Part shown: one piece after another, positions 27,071-35,915 of the stretch
Layout of the letters: each line of letters begins with the position of its first letter
Numbering within the stretch: the first letter of the stretch is position 1
The notes under the pieces: model-generated
Seen by the model: the letters and a program-made list of their open reading frames with translations, nothing else
Told to the model about the DNA's origin: nothing
Database searches by the model: none
Source: Microbacter sp. GSS18
GTDB taxonomy: Bacteria > Actinomycetota > Actinomycetes > Actinomycetales > Microbacteriaceae
Direction of reading: 5' to 3'
DNA length: 64,000 bases
Assembly: GCA_029319145.1 (NCBI GenBank)
Contig: CP119753.1
Location: forward strand, 3,286,001 to 3,350,000
Program-made: the position numbers and the translations under genes

Positions 27071-27076
27071 TAGTGT
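27071..27076 (+). promoter_or_regulatory. -10 element TAGTGT for a leaderless start (LacI regulator)
   Basis: TAGTGT, seven bases (GACCTCC), then the ATG at 27084. Confidence 0.5.
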
Positions 27077-27083
27077 GACCTCC

Positions 27084-28064
27084 ATGTCCATGAGCGGTCG
27101 CGTCGGAGTGCGCGAGGTCGCGCAGGTCGCCGGCGTATCCACCCAGACCGTGTCGCGCGTCATCAACAACGCCGCCAGCGTGCGTCCGGAGACCCGGGAG
27201 CGCGTGCTGGCCGCGATGGCCGAGCTCGGCTACCGGGTCAACAACGCCGCCCGCTCGCTCGGCACGCGCACGACCCGCACGATCGGCGTCGTCGCCAGCG
27301 ACGCGGACCTCTACGGCCCCGCGACCGCGATAGCGGCGCTCGAGGCGGCGGCCCGCACCCACGGACGGTGGATCGCGACGGCGTACGCGGATGCCTCGGA
27401 CCCCGCGTCCGTGGACGCCGCGGCCGAGCACCTGCTGTCGCAGGGCGTGGACGGGATGATCCTCGTCGCCGCACACGAGCCGACGATGAGCGCCTTCGCC
27501 GGTCGGGTCAGCGACGTCCCGCTCGTCGCGATGCACAGCGGGCAGGGCGCGGCGGCGCAGACCGCCGGTGCGGCGCTGGCGGTGGAGCACCTGGTCGGAC
27601 TGGGCCATCGGCGCATCGCTCGACTCGGCGGCGCCCGCGACTGGATCGAGGAGACCGCACGCGCCGCGGGCTTCACCGAGGCGCTGGAGCGCGCCGGGCT
27701 CGAGCCGGGGCCGCAGTTCGGCGGCGACTGGTCCGCCCAGTCGGGGTTCGACGCGGCCGCGGACATCGCCTCTGCCGTAGGGGCGCCGGACGGGCCCACC
27801 GCCGTGGCCGTTGCCAACGACCAGATGGCACTGGGCCTGATCGCCGGGCTGTCCGACGATGGCGTGGACGTCCCGCGCGACGTCAGCATCGTCGGCTTCG
27901 ACGACAACCCCGACGCGGCGTTCTACCGACCGGGGCTCACCACGGTGCGGGTCGACATCGCGGGCGAGGCGCGCCGCTGCGTCGCGGCCGCGCTCGCCGC
28001 GACGCCGACGTCGCCCGCATCGCCGGCTGTGCTCGTCGCGCGCGCATCCGCCGCCGCGATCTGA
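27084..28064 (+). CDS. LacI-family transcriptional regulator, probable arabinose-locus repressor
   Basis: A 326-residue LacI/GalR regulator. Residues ~5-55 are the helix-turn-helix plus hinge (VREVAQVAGVSTQTVSRVIN, then ELGYRVNNAARSL). The rest is a periplasmic-binding-protein-like sensor with DLYGPATAIAAL and SIVGFDDNPDAAFYRPGLTTV. The araDBA genes follow immediately in the same direction, with a perfect LacI-type palindrome between them, so control of arabinose use is likely. This parallels the LacI-type AraR of corynebacteria. The ligand is inferred to be arabinose or a pathway intermediate. The second ATG (27090) is a less likely start. Confidence 0.88.
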   Translation: MSMSGRVGVREVAQVAGVSTQTVSRVINNAASVRPETRERVLAAMAELGYRVNNAARSLGTRTTRTIGVVASDADLYGPATAIAALEAAARTHGRWIATAYADASDPASVDAAAEHLLSQGVDGMILVAAHEPTMSAFAGRVSDVPLVAMHSGQGAAAQTAGAALAVEHLVGLGHRRIARLGGARDWIEETARAAGFTEALERAGLEPGPQFGGDWSAQSGFDAAADIASAVGAPDGPTAVAVANDQMALGLIAGLSDDGVDVPRDVSIVGFDDNPDAAFYRPGLTTVRVDIAGEARRCVAAALAATPTSPASPAVLVARASAAAI

Positions 28065-28104
28065 TCCGTGAGCCCGCGCGCGGGCCGGGGTGGCGCTACG
28101 TGAG

Positions 28105-28118
28105 TGTTACCGGTAACA
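28105..28118. promoter_or_regulatory. LacI-type operator upstream of araD
   Basis: TGTTACCGGTAACA, a perfect 14-base palindrome with the central CG typical of LacI-family sites, 41 bases before the araD start. The LacI regulator encoded just upstream is the obvious candidate to bind it. Confidence 0.75.
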
Positions 28119-28158
28119 TCTTTGGAGGCGGCGCCGATGTCGCCATGAGGAGTCACCC

Positions 28159-28872
28159 ATGTCCGATCTCGACGAGGCGATCGCCCAGGTCCGGTCCGAT
28201 GTCGCGCGTCTGCACGGTGAGCTGGTCCGGTACGGCCTGGTGGTGTGGACCGGCGGGAACGTGTCGGGTCGTGTGCCGGGTGCGGATCTGTTCGTGATCA
28301 AACCGTCCGGTGTGTCGTACGACGACCTGGCGCCGGAGAACATGATCCTGTGCGATCTGGACGGCAACGTCGTGCCGGGGACGCCGGGCAGCGAGCGCAG
28401 CCCGTCCAGCGACACCGCCGCGCACGCGTATGTGTACCGGAACATGCCCGAGGTGGGCGGTGTGGTCCACACGCATTCGACGTACGCGGTGGCGTGGGCG
28501 GCGCGGGGCGAGGAGATCCCGTGCGTCATCACGGGCATGGCCGATGAGTTCGGCGGCCCGATCCCGATCGGCCCGTTCGCGGTCATCGGCGACGACTCGA
28601 TCGGTCGCGGGATCGTCGAGACGCTGTCGGGGCACCGGTCCCGGGCGGTGCTGATGCAGAACCACGGGCCGTTCACGATCGGCGTGGATGCGAAGGACGC
28701 CGTGAAGGCGGCGGTGATGTGCGAGGACGCCGCACGCTCGGTGCACATCGCGCGGGAGGCGGGGCCGCTCATCCCGATCCCGCAGGAGAAGATCGACGCG
28801 CTCTACAACCGCTACCAGAACGTGTACGGCCAGTCGAGCGACGCCCGCCGCGACGAGGAGACGGCCGGATGA
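28159..28872 (+). CDS. araD: L-ribulose-5-phosphate 4-epimerase
   Basis: A 237-residue class II aldolase-fold epimerase, final step of L-arabinose catabolism (to D-xylulose 5-phosphate). Visible landmarks are the phosphate-binding TGGNVSGR and KPSGVSYDD, the zinc histidines in VVHTHSTYAVAWA, and the third histidine region QNHGPFTIG. Length equals the E. coli enzyme (~231). GAGGAG lies upstream of the ATG at 28159. Its stop overlaps the kinase start by four bases. It is first in araD-araB-araA, an order common in actinobacteria. Confidence 0.95.
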   Translation: MSDLDEAIAQVRSDVARLHGELVRYGLVVWTGGNVSGRVPGADLFVIKPSGVSYDDLAPENMILCDLDGNVVPGTPGSERSPSSDTAAHAYVYRNMPEVGGVVHTHSTYAVAWAARGEEIPCVITGMADEFGGPIPIGPFAVIGDDSIGRGIVETLSGHRSRAVLMQNHGPFTIGVDAKDAVKAAVMCEDAARSVHIAREAGPLIPIPQEKIDALYNRYQNVYGQSSDARRDEETAG

Positions 28873-30455
28873 GCGCCGACGCGATCGCCGCCGGACGCAC
28901 GGCGCTCGGCATCGAGCTCGGCTCCACCCGCATCAAGGCGTGCCTGGTGGACGCGGACGATCCCACCGTCGTGCTCGCCGTGGGCGGCCACGAATGGGAG
29001 AACCGCTTCGAGGACCGGATGTGGACCTACGCGCTCGATGACGTGTGGTCGGGGCTTCAGGCGGCGTACGCCGACCTCGTCGAGGATGCCGAGAAGCGGC
29101 ACGGTGTGCGCCCGACCACGTTCGGCGCGATCGGCGTCTCGGCGATGATGCACGGCTATCTCGCGTTCGACGCGGACGACGAGCTGCTCGTCCCGTTCCG
29201 CACGTGGCGCAACACCACCACGGGCGCGGCGGCGACGGAGCTCAGCGGCCTGTTCGGCGTGAACATCCCGCTGCGCTGGTCGATCGCGCACCTGCACCAG
29301 GCGATCCTCGACGACGAACCGCACGTCCCCGGCATCCGCTTCTTCACGACGCTCGCCGGCTACGTGCACTGGAAGCTGACGGGGCGCAAGGTCCTCGGCG
29401 TCGGCGATGCGTCGGGCATGTTCCCGATCGACTCCACGGCGCGCGACTACGACGACGAGCTGATCCGGCGCTTCGACGACCTCGTCGCCGTGAGCCCGCT
29501 CGCGGAGGGCCTGCGCGACCTGCTGCCCGAGGTGCTGTCCGCTGGCGCGCCGGCCGGATCCCTCACCCCCGAGGGCGCCGCGCTGCTGGATCCGACGGGA
29601 GCGCTGGCTTCCGGCATCCCGCTGTGTCCGCCCGAGGGCGACGCCGGCACCGGCATGGTCGCGACAGGCGCGGTCGCCCCTCGCACCGGCAACGTCAGCG
29701 CAGGCACCAGCATCTTCGCGATGGTCGTGCTCGAGCGGCCTCTCGCGAGCGTGCACCACGAACTCGACCTCGTCACCACGCCCGCGGGGGACCCCGTCGC
29801 GATGGTGCACTGCAACAACGGCGCGAGCGAGCTGGCCGCATGGGCCGGCATGTTCACGCGCTTCTCGGCCGCCGCGGGCACGGCGATGAGCTCGGACGCC
29901 GTCTTCGACGTCCTCTTCCGCGAGGCGCTCGCCGGAGACGCCGACGCCGGCGGCCTGCTCGCCTACAACCACCTCGCGGGCGAGCCCATCGCGGGCCTGG
30001 ACGAGGGGCGGCCGCTGTTCGTCCGCACCCCCGACAGCGCGTTCACCCTCGCCAACGTCATGCGCGCGCAGCTGTACGGGGTGTTCGGCACCCTCGCCCT
30101 CGGCATGCGCGTGCTGGACGGCGAGGGCGTGGCCCTGGATCGCATGTTCGCGCACGGCGGCATGTTCCGCACCGCCGGGGTCGCACAGCGCTTCCTCGCC
30201 GGAGCCCTCGGGGCGCCGGTCGCGGTCGGCGACACCGCCGGCGAAGGCGGCGCGTGGGGCATCGCGGTGCTCGCCGCGTACCTCCCGAAGGCCGTCGACA
30301 CCGACCTCAGCGCCTACCTGGACCGGAGCGTGTTCGCGGAAGCCGCGATCGAGGTCCGGGACCCCGACCCCGCCGACGTCGCGGGCTTCGCGACGTACCT
30401 CGACCGCTACCGCGCCGGCCTCGCCGCCGAGCGCGCCGCCGTCGAAGCCCTCTGA
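28869..30455 (+). CDS. araB: L-ribulokinase-type FGGY kinase
   Basis: A 528-residue FGGY carbohydrate kinase. The N-terminal ATP/sugar motif is LGIELGSTRIKACLVD. The middle has MMHGYLAFD and TTLAGYVHWKLTG, and the C-terminal lobe has AHGGMFRTAGVAQRF and DTAGEGGAWGIAVLA. It is placed between araD and araA and overlaps araD as ATGA, so phosphorylation of L-ribulose is the likely job. Sequence alone could also be read as a xylulokinase-like member; context decides. Two strong hairpins follow between it and araA. Confidence 0.85.
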   Translation: MSADAIAAGRTALGIELGSTRIKACLVDADDPTVVLAVGGHEWENRFEDRMWTYALDDVWSGLQAAYADLVEDAEKRHGVRPTTFGAIGVSAMMHGYLAFDADDELLVPFRTWRNTTTGAAATELSGLFGVNIPLRWSIAHLHQAILDDEPHVPGIRFFTTLAGYVHWKLTGRKVLGVGDASGMFPIDSTARDYDDELIRRFDDLVAVSPLAEGLRDLLPEVLSAGAPAGSLTPEGAALLDPTGALASGIPLCPPEGDAGTGMVATGAVAPRTGNVSAGTSIFAMVVLERPLASVHHELDLVTTPAGDPVAMVHCNNGASELAAWAGMFTRFSAAAGTAMSSDAVFDVLFREALAGDADAGGLLAYNHLAGEPIAGLDEGRPLFVRTPDSAFTLANVMRAQLYGVFGTLALGMRVLDGEGVALDRMFAHGGMFRTAGVAQRFLAGALGAPVAVGDTAGEGGAWGIAVLAAYLPKAVDTDLSAYLDRSVFAEAAIEVRDPDPADVAGFATYLDRYRAGLAAERAAVEAL

Positions 30456-30474
30456 TCCCGAAACCGTCTCATCA

Positions 30475-30525
30475 TGTCCCACTTCTCGCCGCTCCGGCGG
30501 CGCTTGAGCGGCCAGAAGTGGGACA
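30475..30525. repeat. Long hairpin repeat, copy 1 (araB-araA gap)
   Basis: Arms of 20 bases beginning TGTCCCACTT and ending AAGTGGGACA pair with one mismatch around an 11-base loop. It shares its outer arms with copy 2 downstream. It starts 20 bases after the araB stop and may terminate or stabilise the upstream message. Confidence 0.8.
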
Positions 30526-30568
30526 CACTGCCGAGCGGCGGACTCCGCTCTCTCCCACCCTCCGTACC

Positions 30569-30621
30569 GTGTCCCACTTTCGGCCGCCACAGCATGTGCT
30601 GGGCGGCTAAAAGTGGGACAC
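30569..30621. repeat. Long hairpin repeat, copy 2, just upstream of araA
   Basis: Arms of ~20 bases starting GTGTCCCACTTT and ending AAAGTGGGACAC pair with two mismatches around a ~12-base loop. It ends 33 bases before the araA ATG. The outer 10 bases match copy 1; the inner arms differ, suggesting a dispersed family of intergenic palindromes. Confidence 0.8.
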
Positions 30622-30654
30622 GGATGCCGTGACACCTCTGACGAAGGACCCATC

Positions 30655-32166
30655 ATGACCCGCACACCCCTTTCCACCTCACTCGACGGCTACGAGATCT
30701 GGTTCGTCACCGGCAGCCAGACCCTGTACGGCGAGGAGACCCTCCGTCAGGTCGCCGAGCAGTCCCAGGCCGTCGCCGACGGCCTCGGCGGTCTGCCGGT
30801 GAAGGTCGTCTGGAAGCCCGTGCTGAAGGACGCGGACTCGATCCGCCGCCTCGCGCTCGAGGTCAACGCCCGCGACGACGTGATCGGCGTCATCGCGTGG
30901 ATGCACACCTTCAGCCCCGCCAAGATGTGGATCTCGGGACTCGATGCGCTGCGCAAGCCGCTGCTGCACCTCCACACGCAGGCGAACGTCGAGCTGCCGT
31001 GGGCCGACATCGACTTCGACTTCATGAACCTCAACCAGGCCGCGCACGGCGACCGTGAGTTCGGGTACATCCAGACGCGACTGGGCGTCGCGCGCAAGAC
31101 CGTCGTGGGCCACGTGTCGAACCCGGCCGTCCTGGCGCAGGTCGAGGACTGGCAGCGCGCGGCCGCCGGATGGGCCGCGGTGCGCACCCTCAAGCTCGCG
31201 CGCTTCGGCGACAACATGCGCTACGTCGCCGTCACCGAGGGCGACAAGACCGAGGCCGAGCTGCGCTTCGGCGTGCAGGTCAACACGTGGGGCGTCAACG
31301 AGCTGGTCGAGGCCGTCGAGCAGGCGACGGATGCCGAGGTCGACGCGCTCGTGGCCGAGTACCTCGACCTCTACGACGTCGCCCCCGAGCTGCTGCCCGG
31401 CGCGGAGCGCCACCAGTCGCTGCGCGACGGCGCGGCGATCGAGCTCGGGCTGCGCTCGTTCCTCGAGGAGGGCGGCTTCGGCGCGTTCACGACCTCGTTC
31501 GAGGACCTCGGGGCGCTGAAGCAGCTCCCGGGCCTCGCGGTGCAGCGCCTCATGGCCGAGGGCTACGGCTTCGGCGCCGAGGGCGACTGGAAGACGGCGA
31601 TCCTCGTGCGCGTCGCGAACGTCATGGGTGCGGGCCTGCCCGGCGGCGCGAGCCTCATGGAGGACTACACCTACGATCTGGTGCCCGGGAACGAGCGGAT
31701 CCTCGGCGCGCACATGCTCGAGGTGTCGCCGTCGCTGACGAGCGCGAAGCCGCGCCTCGAGGTGCACCCGCTCGGGATCGGCGGCAAGGAGGACCCGGTG
31801 CGCCTCGTGTTCACGGCCGACCCCGGCCCCGCCCTCGTCGTCGCGATGAGCGACATGCGCGACCGGTTCCGCCTGACGGCGAACGTGGTCGAGAACGTCG
31901 AGGCGCCGGATCTCCCCAAACTCCCCGTGGGACGCGCCGTGTGGAAGCCGCAGCCCGACTTCGCCACCTCGGCGGCCTGCTGGCTGGCCGCGGGCGCCGC
32001 CCACCACACCGTGATGACCACCGCGGTGGGCATCGAGGTGTTCCGCGACTTCGCCGACATCGCCGCGACCGAACTCGTCGTGATCGAGGACGGCACCACG
32101 GTGCGCGGATTCCAGCACGAGCTGCGGTGGAACCAGGCGTACTACCGGCTCGCGCAGGGCTTCTGA
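30655..32166 (+). CDS. araA: L-arabinose isomerase
   Basis: A 503-residue enzyme converting L-arabinose to L-ribulose; its length matches the family (~500). Clear landmarks are [14 protein letters not shown] at the N-terminus, [27 protein letters not shown], the catalytic Glu-bearing [25 protein letters not shown], the metal-region [14 protein letters not shown], and HHTVMTTAV near the end. GAAGGA precedes the ATG. It is the last gene of the arabinose locus, but 199 bases containing two hairpins separate it from araB, so its expression may be uncoupled from araDB. It is convergent with the NhaC gene only 16 bases away. Confidence 0.97.
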   Translation: MTRTPLSTSLDGYEIWFVTGSQTLYGEETLRQVAEQSQAVADGLGGLPVKVVWKPVLKDADSIRRLALEVNARDDVIGVIAWMHTFSPAKMWISGLDALRKPLLHLHTQANVELPWADIDFDFMNLNQAAHGDREFGYIQTRLGVARKTVVGHVSNPAVLAQVEDWQRAAAGWAAVRTLKLARFGDNMRYVAVTEGDKTEAELRFGVQVNTWGVNELVEAVEQATDAEVDALVAEYLDLYDVAPELLPGAERHQSLRDGAAIELGLRSFLEEGGFGAFTTSFEDLGALKQLPGLAVQRLMAEGYGFGAEGDWKTAILVRVANVMGAGLPGGASLMEDYTYDLVPGNERILGAHMLEVSPSLTSAKPRLEVHPLGIGGKEDPVRLVFTADPGPALVVAMSDMRDRFRLTANVVENVEAPDLPKLPVGRAVWKPQPDFATSAACWLAAGAAHHTVMTTAVGIEVFRDFADIAATELVVIEDGTTVRGFQHELRWNQAYYRLAQGF

Positions 32167-32182
32167 ACCCAGGTGACGCGGG

Positions 32183-33796
32183 CTACGCCGCGCCCTCGGC
32201 GGGAGGCGCGTCGACGTCGGGCATGACCTCGGCGTCGACGGGCCGCAGCGCGACCCGCGCGACCACCATGCACGCAGCGAGCACGGCGAGCGTCGCCACC
32301 AGGCCGATCCAGATCTGCTGCGTCGCCGCGAGCGCGATGTAGCCGATCAGAGCGGATCCGCCCGCGATCCCGACCATGGGCAGCTGCGTGATGACGTGCG
32401 TGATGACGTTGCAGCCGGCTCCGGTCGCCGACAGGATCGTCGTGTCCGAGATCGGGGAGCTGTGGTCGCCCGCGACCGCGCCCGCCAGCACGGCGCCGAA
32501 GACCGGCATGAGCAGCTCGGGGGCGTCGACGGCGTTGATGATGCCCCCCGCGATGGGCAGCAGCAGGCCGAACGACCCCCACGAGGTCCCCGTCGAGAAG
32601 GCCATCGCCGCCGCGACGACGAAGACGATCGGCACGAGCCAGACGGGCGCCAGGCTCGATGACTCGACCAGCTGACCCAGGTACGCGCCCGTGCCGAGCG
32701 CGTCGATGAGCCCGCCGAGCATCCAGGCGAGCACGAGGATGCCGATAGCGGGCAGCATCGATCTGATGCCGCCCAGCCAGCCGCGCCCGAACGTCCGCCA
32801 GCCGAAGACCGGGCTCGCAGCCGTGTAGCGCGCGTAGTAGTAGATCGCACACGTGAGCCCGACGACGCCGCCGAGGATGAGGGCGAGGCTCGTGTCGGTC
32901 GACGCGAGGATGTCGACCGGACCCCACGACCCGGATGCTGTCACGCCCGTCCAGACGATCCCCGCGAGCACCCCGAGCACCAGCGCGACGAAGGGGATGA
33001 TGACGGCGCGTTTCGCGCCGGCTTCGTGGACGGGGAGGTCCTCGCTGAGCTGGCCGGGCACGACCTCGCCTTCGGCGAAGGGACGACCCTCGACGACGGC
33101 GCGGCGCTCCTCGCGTCGCATCGCGCCGAGGTCGGTGCCGAGGAGGATGACGAGCCACACCGCGAGTGCCGCGGCGATCGAATAGTAGTTCGACGCAGCC
33201 GCCCCGAGGAACGCCTCGACGGTGCTGACGCCGAGCGTCGATGCCGCCACGATCGGCGCCAGGATGCCGATGATGTACGCGCCCCAGCTCGAGAACGGAG
33301 CGAGCACCGCGACGGGCGCGGATGTCGAGTCGACGATGTAGGCGAGCTTCGCGCGCGACACCCGATGGGCGTCCGTGACCGGGCGGCTGATCTGACCCAC
33401 CGCGAGGGCGTTGAAGTAGTCGTCGATGAAGATGACGATGCCGAGAACGGCGGGCAGGATCTGACCGCCCCGGCGGGTTCGGATGCGCTGGACGGCCCAG
33501 TCGGCGAACGCCTTGGTGCCGCCCGACATCATGATGAACGCAGCGAAGACGCCGAGCAGCACGATGAACAGCAGGATGTAGATGTACCAGGTGTTCAGTG
33601 CTCCGTCGTCCCAGAAGAGCACCGCGAACGATTCCCAGACGAGGCGCACCGTCTCGAGCGGTGCGAACCCGGCGATGAGCAGTGCGGCTGCGATGACGCC
33701 CGCCCCGAGGCTCGGGATCACCTTCTTCGTGATGATCGCCAGCACGATCGCCACGACGGGCGGAATGAGCGTCAGCCACGGTGCGGCTTCGAGCAC
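32183..33796 (-). CDS. NhaC-family Na+/H+ antiporter-like membrane protein
   Basis: A 537-residue transporter with ~12 or more hydrophobic segments. NhaC-family landmarks include FIDDYFNALAVGQISRPVTD, DSTSAPVAVLAPFSSWGAYI, STGTSWGSFGLLLPIAGG, and GAVAGDHSSPISDTTILSATGAGCN. Members exchange Na+ for H+ or amino-acid-like solutes (malate/lactate in MleN). The GTG start at 33796 has a GAGGGGG ribosome site. A long hydrophilic loop around 220-260 is notable. No partner gene is linked. Confidence 0.9.
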   Translation of the reverse strand: MLEAAPWLTLIPPVVAIVLAIITKKVIPSLGAGVIAAALLIAGFAPLETVRLVWESFAVLFWDDGALNTWYIYILLFIVLLGVFAAFIMMSGGTKAFADWAVQRIRTRRGGQILPAVLGIVIFIDDYFNALAVGQISRPVTDAHRVSRAKLAYIVDSTSAPVAVLAPFSSWGAYIIGILAPIVAASTLGVSTVEAFLGAAASNYYSIAAALAVWLVILLGTDLGAMRREERRAVVEGRPFAEGEVVPGQLSEDLPVHEAGAKRAVIIPFVALVLGVLAGIVWTGVTASGSWGPVDILASTDTSLALILGGVVGLTCAIYYYARYTAASPVFGWRTFGRGWLGGIRSMLPAIGILVLAWMLGGLIDALGTGAYLGQLVESSSLAPVWLVPIVFVVAAAMAFSTGTSWGSFGLLLPIAGGIINAVDAPELLMPVFGAVLAGAVAGDHSSPISDTTILSATGAGCNVITHVITQLPMVGIAGGSALIGYIALAATQQIWIGLVATLAVLAACMVVARVALRPVDAEVMPDVDAPPAEGAA

Positions 33797-33951
33797 GATC
33801 TACCCCCTCGCCTCGCGCCCGAAGCTATCGGGCTCGCGCGCGGGTCGTCAACGACGCGGCGCGGCTGCGCGGCGCTGGACTCCTGCCCAAGACGCCGCCC
33901 ATCAGGGTCGAGAGGCGACCGGGAGTGGATCGACTCCACCCGCAGGCTCGA

Positions 33952-33957
33952 TAGCAT
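33952..33957 (+). promoter_or_regulatory. -10 element TAGCAT for a leaderless start (glycosyltransferase)
   Basis: TAGCAT, six bases, then the ATG at 33964. A GTG abuts the box at 33958 and is therefore unlikely as the start. Confidence 0.5.
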
Positions 33958-33963
33958 GTGCGC

Positions 33964-34824
33964 ATGCTGAGCCCGACGTCTGCCGCCAAGTCGACGCTGC
34001 GCTGGATCGACCGGACGGGAGTGCGGGGGGTTCTGCACAACGCGCGCCTGCGCACGACGTCGTGGGTCGGCAGCCGGCTCTCGTCGCCGGAGTTCTCCTA
34101 TGGCCGATACCAGTTCACATTCCTCGAGCGGCATCCTCCCGCCGACCTCGGCGGGCCGAGCGAGCTGCCCCGTCGGATCTGGAGCTTCTGGGTCGGCGAC
34201 AATCCGCTGACCCCCGCGCGCAAGGCGGGTCTCGAGAAGATGCGCGAGGTCAATCCGGGCATCCCCGTCGAGCTGATCACGCCCGACCGGCTGTCGGACT
34301 TCATCCTCCCCGAGCACCCGCTGCATCCGGCCTACGAGCTGCTCTCGTTCAACCACCGGTCCGACTACCTGCGGGCCTACTTCCTCCATCACTACGGCGG
34401 CGGTTACTCCGACATCAAGCCCCTCACCGGTTCGTGGGAGCCGGCGTTCGAGCGGCTCGACGCGTCGGATGCCTGGCTGCTCGGTCGTCCCCTCAGCGAC
34501 CCCAAGTGGGCGGGACCGGCGTGGGGGCGGCTCCAGCTGCACCTGCAGCGGTACTACCGGCTCATCGTCTTCGGTGCCGTCCTGATCGGCAAGTCGCACA
34601 CGCCCCTCACCGCGGAGTGGCTGCGCGAGGTCGAGCGCCTGCTCGATTATCACGAGCCCGCCCTCCGCGAGGCCCCCGGCGACATGTGGGGCCGCAACCC
34701 CGGCTACCCGGTGCGGTGGATGGGACTGCAGGGGAGCGTGCTGCAGCCGCTGTGCCTGAAGTACCAGGACCGGATGCTGTACGACACGTCGATCGGGTGG
34801 GACACGCAGGCGGAGTACCGATGA
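33964..34824 (+). CDS. GT32/capsular-polysaccharide-type glycosyltransferase
   Basis: A 286-residue soluble glycosyltransferase. The defining stretch is RSDYLRAYFLHHYGGGYSDI (about residues 132-151), which matches the GT32/OCH1-like sugar-transferase signature where Asp residues bind the nucleotide sugar and metal; here the second acidic motif reads S-D-I. The N-terminal RRIWSFWVGDN is also typical. The next gene, a pyruvyl-transferase-like protein, overlaps by four bases, so the two probably modify the same surface polysaccharide. Confidence 0.8.
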   Translation: MLSPTSAAKSTLRWIDRTGVRGVLHNARLRTTSWVGSRLSSPEFSYGRYQFTFLERHPPADLGGPSELPRRIWSFWVGDNPLTPARKAGLEKMREVNPGIPVELITPDRLSDFILPEHPLHPAYELLSFNHRSDYLRAYFLHHYGGGYSDIKPLTGSWEPAFERLDASDAWLLGRPLSDPKWAGPAWGRLQLHLQRYYRLIVFGAVLIGKSHTPLTAEWLREVERLLDYHEPALREAPGDMWGRNPGYPVRWMGLQGSVLQPLCLKYQDRMLYDTSIGWDTQAEYR

Positions 34825-35888
34825 CGGCGCCCGCGGCGGTCGAGTACGCCCTGCTCCGGTACTCGACGTGGAACATCGGCGACGAGATCCAGAGCCTGGC
34901 CGCGCGCCAGTTCCTGCCCCGCGTCGACCACTACCTCGACCGCGACCGCATCCGCTCGCAGAGCGCACGGCTGTCGACGTCGACGAAGCTCATCATGAAC
35001 GGGTGGTGGCTGCACGGGAACGACTGGCCGCCGGATGCCGACGCACTCGACCCGCTGCTGATCTCGATGTTCCTCGACGCCAACCACCCCCGCGCGCGCG
35101 AGGCGCTGCTGAGCCCAGCCGGGCGCACGTTCTTCGAGCAGCACGGTCCCGTCGGAGCCCGCGACCACGCGACGCTGGCGTTCCTCGAGGAGAGCGGGTT
35201 CGACGCGTACTTCTCGGGATGCCTGACGCTGACACTGCAACGCGACCCCCTGGTCGCCGTGCAGGACTTCGTGCTCGCGGTCGATCTGCCCGACGACCTG
35301 CTGCAGCAGCTCCGGAGCAGCACGGCGCGCCGGGTGGTCGCGCTCTCGACCTATCACGAGCCACGACTGGACACCGAGGCGCGCTTCCGCCTCGCCGAGC
35401 TGTACCTGCTCTTCTACCAGTCGGCCGCGGCCGTGATCACGACGCGGCTCCACGCCCTGCTCCCGTCGCTCGCGCTCGAGACCCCGGCGCTCCTGGTCAC
35501 GACTCCCGCGACGTACGATCCGCGTCGTTTCGACGGCCTCGCCGACCTCGCGCGCATGTGCTCGCAGGAGGAGTTCGCACGCGGCGACGTCGACTTCGAC
35601 CCGGACGATCCCGCGCCGAATCCCGGACGGCACCTCGCGCTGCGGGAGGCGCTGATCGACCGGGCCGGCGCTTTCACGGGATCGGCGCCGGCACCCGCCC
35701 CCGTGCTGCAGACGCTCACGGCGCCCGAGAACCTCGCCGACATCGCGGAGCTCTTCGGCGATCAGATCATGAAGGCGCGTGCCGGGCAGCGCCTCGAGGA
35801 CTCGCTGCGACGTGAGGCCGAGCAGCCGCTGCTGCAGCGCGGGATGGGCCTGGCAAAGCGGGCCGTGCGGCGCGTACGTCGCCGGTGA
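34821..35888 (+). CDS. Polysaccharide pyruvyl transferase family protein
   Basis: A 355-residue protein of the CsaB/WcaK-like pyruvyl transferase family. Features are NIGDEIQSLAARQFLP at the N-terminus, GPVGARDHATLAFLEESG in the middle, and ITTRLHALLPSLALETPALLV in the second Rossmann half, which binds the donor. The C-terminus is basic (VRRVRRR). Family members add ketal-linked pyruvate from PEP to cell-surface sugars, but many divergent members are untested glycosyltransferase-like proteins. It is translationally coupled to the GT32-like gene (ATGA overlap) and convergent with a GT2 gene 27 bases away. Confidence 0.78.
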   Translation: MTAPAAVEYALLRYSTWNIGDEIQSLAARQFLPRVDHYLDRDRIRSQSARLSTSTKLIMNGWWLHGNDWPPDADALDPLLISMFLDANHPRAREALLSPAGRTFFEQHGPVGARDHATLAFLEESGFDAYFSGCLTLTLQRDPLVAVQDFVLAVDLPDDLLQQLRSSTARRVVALSTYHEPRLDTEARFRLAELYLLFYQSAAAVITTRLHALLPSLALETPALLVTTPATYDPRRFDGLADLARMCSQEEFARGDVDFDPDDPAPNPGRHLALREALIDRAGAFTGSAPAPAPVLQTLTAPENLADIAELFGDQIMKARAGQRLEDSLRREAEQPLLQRGMGLAKRAVRRVRRR

Positions 35889-35915
35889 CTCGTCGGCGTC
35901 TGGTCCTGCTGAGTC

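Noticed and set aside
27084..28064. The LacI regulator as the repressor acting on the GH16 CelR/CebR-type boxes
   Set aside because: It lies beside araDBA with its own different palindrome (TGTTACCGGTAACA), which does not resemble TGGGAGCGCTCCCA.
28869..30455. Xylulokinase (xylB)
   Set aside because: The FGGY fold fits, but its coupled position between araD and araA, and the absence of xylA, favour ribulokinase.
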